Shown: in pieces, positions 57,576-64,000 of the stretch
Layout of the letters: each line of letters starts with the position of its first letter
Numbering within the stretch: position 1 is the first letter of the stretch
Source: Sparassis latifolia
Lineage: Eukaryota; Basidiomycota; Agaricomycetes; Polyporales; Sparassidaceae
Length of the DNA stretch: 64,000 nucleotides
Assembly: GCA_018466975.1 (NCBI GenBank)
Contig: CM031559.1
Location: forward strand, 2,852,001 to 2,916,000
Direction of reading: 5' to 3'
Program-made: the position numbers and the translations under genes
Notes under the pieces: model-generated
Database searches by the model: none
What the model was told of the DNA's origin: nothing
Seen by the model: the letters and a program-made list of their open reading frames with translations, nothing else

Positions 57576-58648
57576 ATGGCTCCTCACACCACCACCTCTG
57601 ACTCGAGCGACGATGATGAGACGCCAGAGACGTTCTCGTTCGGCTTATCCAAGAAAGCCGCCAAGGGTGCGCAGGATGCGCTCCAGCAATTTGCAGCCAC
57701 GGAGAAGCAGAAGCGGAAAGAAAAGAACCGCGAGCGGGATCGGGTGCTGAAGGAACGCGCCGCGCGGGCCAAGGTGAAATCTGGGGGTAAGGGGAAGGGA
57801 AAGGTAGTGGTGAAAGAGAAGGCTCCAAGGGTTGACCAGGAGGTGAGTGACGAGGACGGAGACGAGGCGGGACGCGATGACTTGCGAGCCCGGATGGACA
57901 GAGCTATGAGGGAGGCGGAGGAGGAGGGCTCAGATGCTCTGACTGAGAATGGAGAGGATATGTCCGGCGAAGAAGGGTCTGCAATCTCAGACGATGAAGA
58001 AGAGGACTCAGAGAAAGACGACGAGGACGAGGAGATGGAACGGACAAGGGTCTACGCGGACGGAGATAGCAAAGACGAAGGTGAAAACGAGGCTGAAGAC
58101 GGAGACGACGAGATGGGTGCTGAGGAGAGCGACGACGACGCTCCATCACCAAGAAAAAATTCCGCGCACCACGACTACCTCCCTGATCACCTCTTCAAGT
58201 CTGCTTTTGCCGCAGCTGCTCACTCAAGATCTCAACCCAAAGTCCCAACGAGCTCAGCTACCAAATCCCAGAAACGGAAGCGCGTGAAACGCTCGTCAAA
58301 AGAAATCGTCTTGGGGTACGCGGTCTCCGAAATATAACGAGCTCCTTTTCTAATCCATGACTTACACTAGCTCGCGAACGATCCGGACACTCCCCTCAAC
58401 CTCAGGAGCCATCCTTTCCACCGCGCATCGCAGACTGGTTCCCCCAGCGAGAGTGAACGAGTTCGTGAAGCGCTCGCTGAACTTGAAGGGCAGAGCGGCA
58501 GACATGAAAATCAAGGGATGGGCGCGCAGGGCTGGTGAGCACTTCCTGTCGTTGTATCTTGAACGCAGTCTGACTCGTACGTCCGGAAGCCAATGTCGGT
58601 GTCATGAAACGAGACGGACCTGCAGCTAGATTCGTCCGAAGCCGATGA
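57576..58648 (+). CDS. nucleolar Bud21/Utp16-like ribosome biogenesis protein
   Basis: This protein is highly charged, with a first part containing SFGLSKKAAKGAQDALQQF and a Lys/Arg helix (EKQKRKEKNRERDRVLKERA). A long Glu/Asp/Ser region follows, with casein-kinase-like sites. It has DYLPDHLFKSAFAAAA and the basic block KSQKRKRVKRSSKEIVLG, spliced to SRTIRTLPS. The end is PPARVNEFVKRSLNLKGRAA and, after an intron, ANVGVMKRDGPAARFVRSR. The LF..AF, K-E-I-V-L-G/RTIRTLP and GPAA.FVR pattern resembles the U3 snoRNA-associated Bud21/Utp16 family of small-subunit processome factors. I start at the ATG at 57576; an upstream GTG is unlikely. Three exons. The family assignment is moderate because low complexity dominates. 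Confidence 0.6.
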
Positions 58649-59409
58649 GATATCATGCAGTAAGACCACTAAATTCCGTCCCTGCGATTGGATACTGCAC
58701 TCCGCATATACTTAACATTAGCAAAGCATACACTATTAGACAGGAGTTTCTATCCTACATATGCATTGGAAGCATACCTCACGAAGTACGCGATTTACAC
58801 GTCGAAGGAAATCGCTTCAACACGTCGTCACAAGCCTCGGACCAATCACCGTACGTTATTAACGTTCGCTCAAAATTTGTAGTGTCCCAAAGACAGCCTA
58901 CGAATTTAAAATCAGTCCTGTGAGAAGGGGGAGGGCCCGAAGGACTGACTCTGAATCTGCTATTCTACGCATAGTTTTTCAGACATGATCTCCAGGTTGT
59001 AATTTTTAGCTCCCCCAATTTGAGTCAGAATCTCTTCGGGATTGGTTGGTATAAGCTGTAGTACATGCTGTACAAGAATATGAATTGACGCCCCCCTGAG
59101 AGCCTATGTTGTCGGATGCCTTCCTATGTCGAGCACGTCTCTGCGCAGGGTAATGCAAAACCTCCCTAAAGGGCACACGCACTTTCAATGCACATCTCTC
59201 GAGTGACCGTCCATCCAGTAATTATATAGGATGGGGGATTCACTGCACTAATCGGGAGCAAGTCGTTTTTGCTTGTTCAAAAGTAGCATGGCGCGCACAT
59301 GGCATACATAGAGTCACTAGGACACGAGCCTCTAACCTAGATAAACGCATCCGAGTCGGATGTGTATAATACAAAGTGCACAATACAATTTACACATCAC
59401 AACTCTAGC
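58649..59409. other. convergent intergenic region, no gene seen
   Basis: This segment lies between the Bud21-like gene (+) and the FunK1 kinase (-). Short frames of 60-90 codons are unrecognised. I checked for tRNA or small-RNA signals by eye and found none. Confidence 0.4.
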
Positions 59410-61736
59410 TCACTTCAAGACATCATCACAAGCCTCGAACAAATTGTCATAAGTCATCAAATTCCGCACCGATGTGGGCGCCCATTTCCGAAGTCTTTTG
59501 GCCTGCTGTTTTTGCTCTTCGTTTTCATCCTTTCCCAGAGGATTCTGAGCTATGATAAGACGGCTACATATCCACGCGAAGTCAGACAAGCGTGTCTGAT
59601 GTGTCCTGTTAAGCCAACTCAACAGCTCCGTGGGACCCGTACGGATCAAGCCGTTCCGCCCAGTAATGATGAGCGACACTGTAGCACCAGCAAATATCTC
59701 GAAGTACTCTTCCTTTAGTTCGTTCCAATCATCCTGGCGATCTGCGGGTCTGGGTCCTGCCAAGATCCTTTTGTACAGCACATAGAACAGGACATATACG
59801 AATGACTCCAGGTCGTGGTGGACATCCCGAACGACTGTTTTGCCTTTTTTAATTGCCTCCAGAAGCTCTAATGCCATAAATATGGCTGTACCCTATTTAC
59901 ATGAGCACCGTCAAGTCGAAAACAAATAAACCAATTGGTACATACACCCATTTCCGGGCCAGGAGCTGCCTCGGAAGCCGAGACGCCAGGCTTGAATGTC
60001 CAATGAGTGGACCTCTCTTGGGGTAGTTCATTTGAAGGGATTGGAATTACATAAGCGCCTGTGCTGGTGTGTTCCAGCTTTCGTACTGGAACCGCAACGT
60101 AAGGCTCAATATCAGCCTTCGCTGGCAGCGAAGCCAGTTCCAAATCAGCCAAGAAGCCCTCGAAACCCCTTGGTGGCACATCGTCCTCGTCATCGAGGTA
60201 CGGAAGGAAGACATTGCCGGCACTGACATCTCTGTGCAGTATACCCAAGGAAACTAATCCCTGATGGCCTGTCGATAATGTCGGCCAGAATTCATGCATA
60301 AGGAACGTTGAATGTACCAATTAGTGCCGCACGAAAGCCTAGGATGAGCTCCTCCTCCGAACGATAGTCCCAGAGAGGCCGACCGACAGTACTTAACGTC
60401 AGTCGATGCAAGACAGCATCCTTGTCCACTTCAGAGAAGCCACGTAGTCGGCTTATACTGACTTTGATAGCCTGCATGCGTCCAGGGAAAAATACATCTC
60501 CTCCGGTGACAAACTCCGCAATTCCCCGCAGTCGGGATTGTCGCACCTTGTCGTAGATCTCGGTTTCGGATATGCGTGTTGCAGAGCGCCAAGCAACCTT
60601 CAGAATGACACGTTGACTACCCATGAATGCGTTCCAGGTGGACGTTCCTCTGCCGAGCAACGACAGAGATGACCAGATCGGAGGACCAACTGTTCGCCAC
60701 TCGCGTGTATCGGATCCACCCATGGTCACCCGGAAAGATGGGTACTCTTCTTGGTAACACGTCTGCCCTGGCAAAAGCTCCACGGTACTATCGTGACCGA
60801 GAGCTGTCGCAGACAAATCGCACAACAAACGACGGCTCACGCGTATGAATTGTCTCAATCCCGAATCAGTGATGATGTCGTATTCCTTGGACAATGTGAC
60901 GCCACGACGATCGAACATCCCCACACAAAATTTGGTGCCAAAGATGAGCATGCCTAAGACGAAGAGTTGGAAGGGACGTGCGGAAAGTGTGATGCGGGCG
61001 TAATCTGCTCCCTGAGCAAGGAGAGCCTTGATGTAGTTTGCGTCAGGCTTGGAAGGAATTGGAGTGTCCATTGAATGAAGTTTGACCTCGATGAAACTTG
61101 CAGCTTGTCGCCACAGTATGTCATGGGGATCAAGCTCGTCCGTGAGATCTACATCTCGCGAGCTGGGAGGTGGGACTTCCGCAAGAATGAAGTCTGGCTT
61201 CTGCGTAGGAAGAGCTGATTCTTTTTCATTTGGCGGAATATCATTCATGCTGACAAACTGTCGATTGTAGGAACGGGGGCATCCGTAACGCTTCCCCGCC
61301 CCCTCGATTGTGCGTAAAATACGGGACTGGACGGTCCAAGCAAAATGAAGTTGGGAAGTGACCTAAGATCGTTGAACATACCAGGGGATCGTACATCTCC
61401 TCCTCCTCGCCTCTTCCCTTAGAAACCATAACCAGTCTTCCCAGATCTTGGACATGTCTCTCTCGAATTGTGGAAAATACGCCATCCACGAAATCCGTAG
61501 TAGGGAAGCGAGAGAGCTTGGAGTCAATGATCTTCTCCAGTACGCCGTCTACTTGGTACGTAGTGTAACCGATGAGGTCGTGTTTGAGCTGCGCTCGAGT
61601 AAGGTCACTAGAGGTGTGAGGACTGTAATTCTGGATAGAGCCGGCATTGAGCCTGCTCGGAGAGGTCAGTTCAGCGGCATGGGGTTGATACCTGGTGCCA
61701 GCACGCCGACTGGGAGTCGTCGTCATAGTACTTGTA
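59410..61736 (-). CDS. FunK1-type protein kinase
   Basis: This is a kinase-like protein of the fungal FunK1 family, expanded in mushrooms and linked to multicellular development, though substrates are unknown. Exon 1 (MTTTPSRRAGTRYQPHAAEL) ends near EEEMYDPL and splices to SRILRTIEGAG and MNDIPPNEKES. The N-terminal FunK1 region includes FVLGMLIFGTKFCVGMFDRR. The small lobe has VILKVAWRS (Lys), and the catalytic loop is ILHRDVSAGN, spliced after ALIG. The DFG equivalent is ADLELAS, where Asp stays and Phe-Gly is replaced, as is usual here. After GTAIFMALELL comes HHDLESFVYVLFYVLYKR, the family's distinctive helix. Four to five exons; ends FEACDDVLK. A natural fungal paralog, no sign of decay. 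Confidence 0.85.
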
Positions 61737-62535
61737 GGATACCAGCTAGAACCTAGTACAAACCATGTAAGCATATGTCTGCTGGACACATATGTCAGAT
61801 TCTCCCTTACAAGGTGCAAGCCGAGGAAGTGCTCGAGGCCCGGACGTTGTTCCTTGCGTCGCGTGTAGTCTCCCAAAGGCAGTTGTAGATACTCTGCTTC
61901 AACGTTCTTCGTGACTCAGGATATCCGTATCTGACGTCGCTAAGTGGGGCATAACATCTGATCGCGTACGTAGTCACGTGCAAAAATTCCCTCCCGGGCC
62001 ACCGTCGCGCCACCTGGCCGGCCCACCGCCAAGTGACGCCGCCAAGTCTCCGTTCACTATGGTGGCAGTATGGTGGCATTTAGGTGACGGTTCAATTTCT
62101 GAGACTGGCGCCCCGTCATTGGTTCAGTTGCCTGTCAACATGATGGGTCATCATGCTAAACCCCCAGTCACTCTGTCGGGGCGAGCAACAGGAGCTTGGT
62201 ATCTCATAGAGTAGCCGCGGCTGGGCAGATAGTGTACATAGTAATGACCTTCACGGTAAACATATATGCATGCCTCAGCCTACTCCTATTACAGCTCTTC
62301 TACTACTTCATGTCATCCACATAATATCTGGCAGCCAAAAAAAAAAATCTGCCACTGCATAACTCACAGCACGAGCTCCACTAAAAGGGCACATGCTGCC
62401 TAGAAAGTGAGCACACAAGTGTCGGAGCGACGTGGCCTTCGTACCATAGCCAACATCCAAGATAGATGATGTAAATTCCAGCCCAAATACCAACACACCA
62501 TCAGGCCATAAGCATGTGCAGGGATGGGATCAGTG
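61737..62535. other. intergenic, nothing supported
   Basis: This is upstream of the FunK1 gene. Overlapping short frames on both strands show no family resemblance. A run of 11 A lies near 62337. Confidence 0.4.
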
Positions 62536-64000
62536 TCAGAAGTGGAACCGCATCCCGTGGAACAACTTGAAAAACATCGGAACACATGCAGTGATGTTAC
62601 TTGCCATGGCCTCGTGCTCTTCTCCACCCACGGTCCATACATCAGGAAAACCTAACTTTCTCTTATGGACTTATTTAGACTTTTGGGTCTGACAACCCTT
62701 ATTTAAGGCCATAAGTGTTCAAATAAGTCGAATTTCAGACACGGGAATATGCCTTAGGCCCTCTTTGTCCTTATGTCCTTAAATAAGGACCATAAGTCCA
62801 TTTAAGTTATTTAAGTGCCCTTTTAAGGAAAAGTGAGGTTTTCCTGATGTAGCTCTTTCTTCAGCCGCACGATATCCTGCTCCTCCAGATAAGTGCCTCC
62901 CACTTTTTAAACGAATGCCGCCTGAGTCAGTGTTAAGTGTGCTCTTCAGTGCGTAGATATCAGCGATGGGGGATGTCTCGTCGACAACGTTCTCGACGGC
63001 CTGGTAGCAAGGAGCAGAACACGTGGAGAATAAGCTTATTTTGTGATATAGCATGCATGTGTCGAGGGCGTAGCACTTGCCGCATTTCCACACGTCGTCG
63101 ATAGTAGGAGGCAAGAACGACTCTGACTGAGGTAATTCTTCAAGGTCCTCAATGGTGCTGCCTTGTTTCTTGTCTGCCAAGTTTCGTCGTGAGCTGGAGC
63201 CCCGAATTCACCGCATCATGTAACCAGCCATGTCGTTCTGAGCTACGAGCAATGCCCGCACCTCATTCCATGTGGCGGGTACATGCACAACTTCCTCGCT
63301 CTGTGTGTAGTACAGCAGGCCACTCGGCACCTCGGTCCTGTAGCGCTCCGCCATCAAGAGAGTGTAAAGCATTGTCTGCATGCAGTGCTCCATCCCGGCC
63401 ACGGCACGGCCAGTCTTAATCTCCAGCGGCATCGTCCAGTTCTGCGTAGTGTGCATTGGTGCAGCTCTCGTGAATGGACTTGACTCTCCATCAATCTCGA
63501 AGATCACGGCTGGTACCGACGCATGGACCTTGCCCCTTAGGCTGCATCGTGGGGACCAGATGTCCTCTTCGACGTCATGCAGCTGAGATATAGCAAGCAG
63601 AGATGTATGTGATTGTGAGAATCACATATTCATCAAGACAGCACTAGGCTGCAGATAGTTAGGACTAAGATAATGACTAGCGGGACAGCATCTACCTTCG
63701 GCTCCTGGCTAATGTATTTCTCAGCAAACACTTTCAGCTCCTTTGCCCAGGCCTTCATCCCAACCTTCGCCTGATCGATGCTCATGTTGATTCTGATGAG
63801 CTCACTGAGTCCCCGCCCTACCACATCCGTGATCTGAGCATCCACCCACCGCTCATACCAGCGCCTCTGCTGGATACATCTGCATCACCTCGTGCAACAT
63901 ATTGCCCCACATGAGCACATGTGTCACATCCAGTGAGCGCCATGTCAGTTTCGACATGAGCACCTTCCGCCCGCACTGGGGCAGTGATGAGCATATCTGG
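62536..64000 (-). pseudogene. Dna2-type nuclease pseudogene, extends past the edge
   Basis: This is a broken copy of the nuclease part of the replication helicase/nuclease Dna2. Readable blocks are LPQCGRKVLMSKLTWRS, VWGNMLHEVMQ-like MWGNMLHEVMQM, DAQITDVVGRGLSELIRI, LHDVEEDIWSPRCSLRGK and MPLEIKTGRAVAGMEHCMQT (the ExK motif). YTLLMAERY, FLPPTIDD and the iron-sulphur cysteines CGKCYALDTC follow. It is disrupted by a frame shift near 63867, an in-frame TGA near 63205, another shift near 62890 and an inserted element (62640-62849). Beyond the element the frame resumes as WTVGGEEHEAMA and stops at 62536. No helicase domain follows. The N-terminus lies beyond 64000. Confidence 0.82.
62640..62849. 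mobile_element. Tc1/mariner-like (Stowaway-type) MITE
   Basis: This 210-bp element has inverted termini CATCAGGAAAACCTAACTTT and CATCAGGAAAACCTCACTTT, flanked by TA at both ends (62638-62639 and 62850-62851). The TA duplication and small size fit Tc1/mariner-derived MITEs. The interior repeats CTTATGGACTTA/ATAAGTCC-type palindromes. Removing it with one TA restores the Dna2 frame across the junction (KKEL to WTVGG), so it inserted into coding sequence. Confidence 0.88.

Noticed and set aside
1..64000. tRNA, rRNA or CRISPR features
   Set aside because: I looked for B-box-like GGTTCGAATC signals, 5S-like sequence and regularly spaced direct repeats and saw none that hold up.

Overview
The window reads as nuclear DNA of a filamentous basidiomycete, most likely an agaricomycete (mushroom, bracket or crust fungus). 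The genes are cut by many GT-AG introns, mostly about 50-70 nt. They include families typical of that group: a FunK1-type kinase, a DUF6533-type membrane protein, a Mug135-like protein, expanded seven-helix membrane proteins, F-box proteins and Zn2Cys6 regulators. There are no operons and I see no rRNA, tRNA or CRISPR. All gene models were assembled by eye from splice signals and family consensus, so exon edges are hypotheses.

Left part (1-28 kb): a prenylcysteine oxidase-like flavoprotein (+), a small subunit of serine palmitoyltransferase (-), about 4 kb of GC-rich DNA with a diverged repeat but no convincing gene, a DUF6533 membrane protein (+), a single-exon hypothetical protein (-), an alkyltransferase-like (ATL) DNA repair protein (+), a Mug135-like coiled-coil protein with 33-bp repeats (-), an epimerase-like pseudogene split by a small transposon, a short-chain dehydrogenase (+), a mitochondrial dicarboxylate carrier (-), a probably GPI-anchored aspartic protease (+) and a Zn2Cys6 transcription factor (-).

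Middle part (28-44 kb): a P4-type phospholipid flippase (-), a peroxisomal-type adenine nucleotide carrier (-), a second copy of the same small transposon, an F-box protein (-), an SMP-30/gluconolactonase-like protein (+) and a dual-specificity phosphatase (+).

Right part (44-64 kb): an accessory-looking minus-strand cluster holds two paralogous multi-helix membrane proteins flanking a pair of related genes of unknown family, one intact and one broken. Then come the Chk1 checkpoint kinase (+), a type I metacaspase (-), a hAT-like miniature element, a nucleolar Bud21/Utp16-like protein (+), a FunK1 kinase (-), and a Dna2-type nuclease pseudogene interrupted by a Tc1/mariner-like miniature element and running off the right edge.

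The most notable content is four non-autonomous DNA transposons of three kinds. Each has terminal inverted repeats and a matching target-site duplication, and two lie inside coding sequence whose reading frame resumes across the insertion. I found no clear new multi-gene system. The 44-51 kb cluster is the best candidate for undescribed biology.
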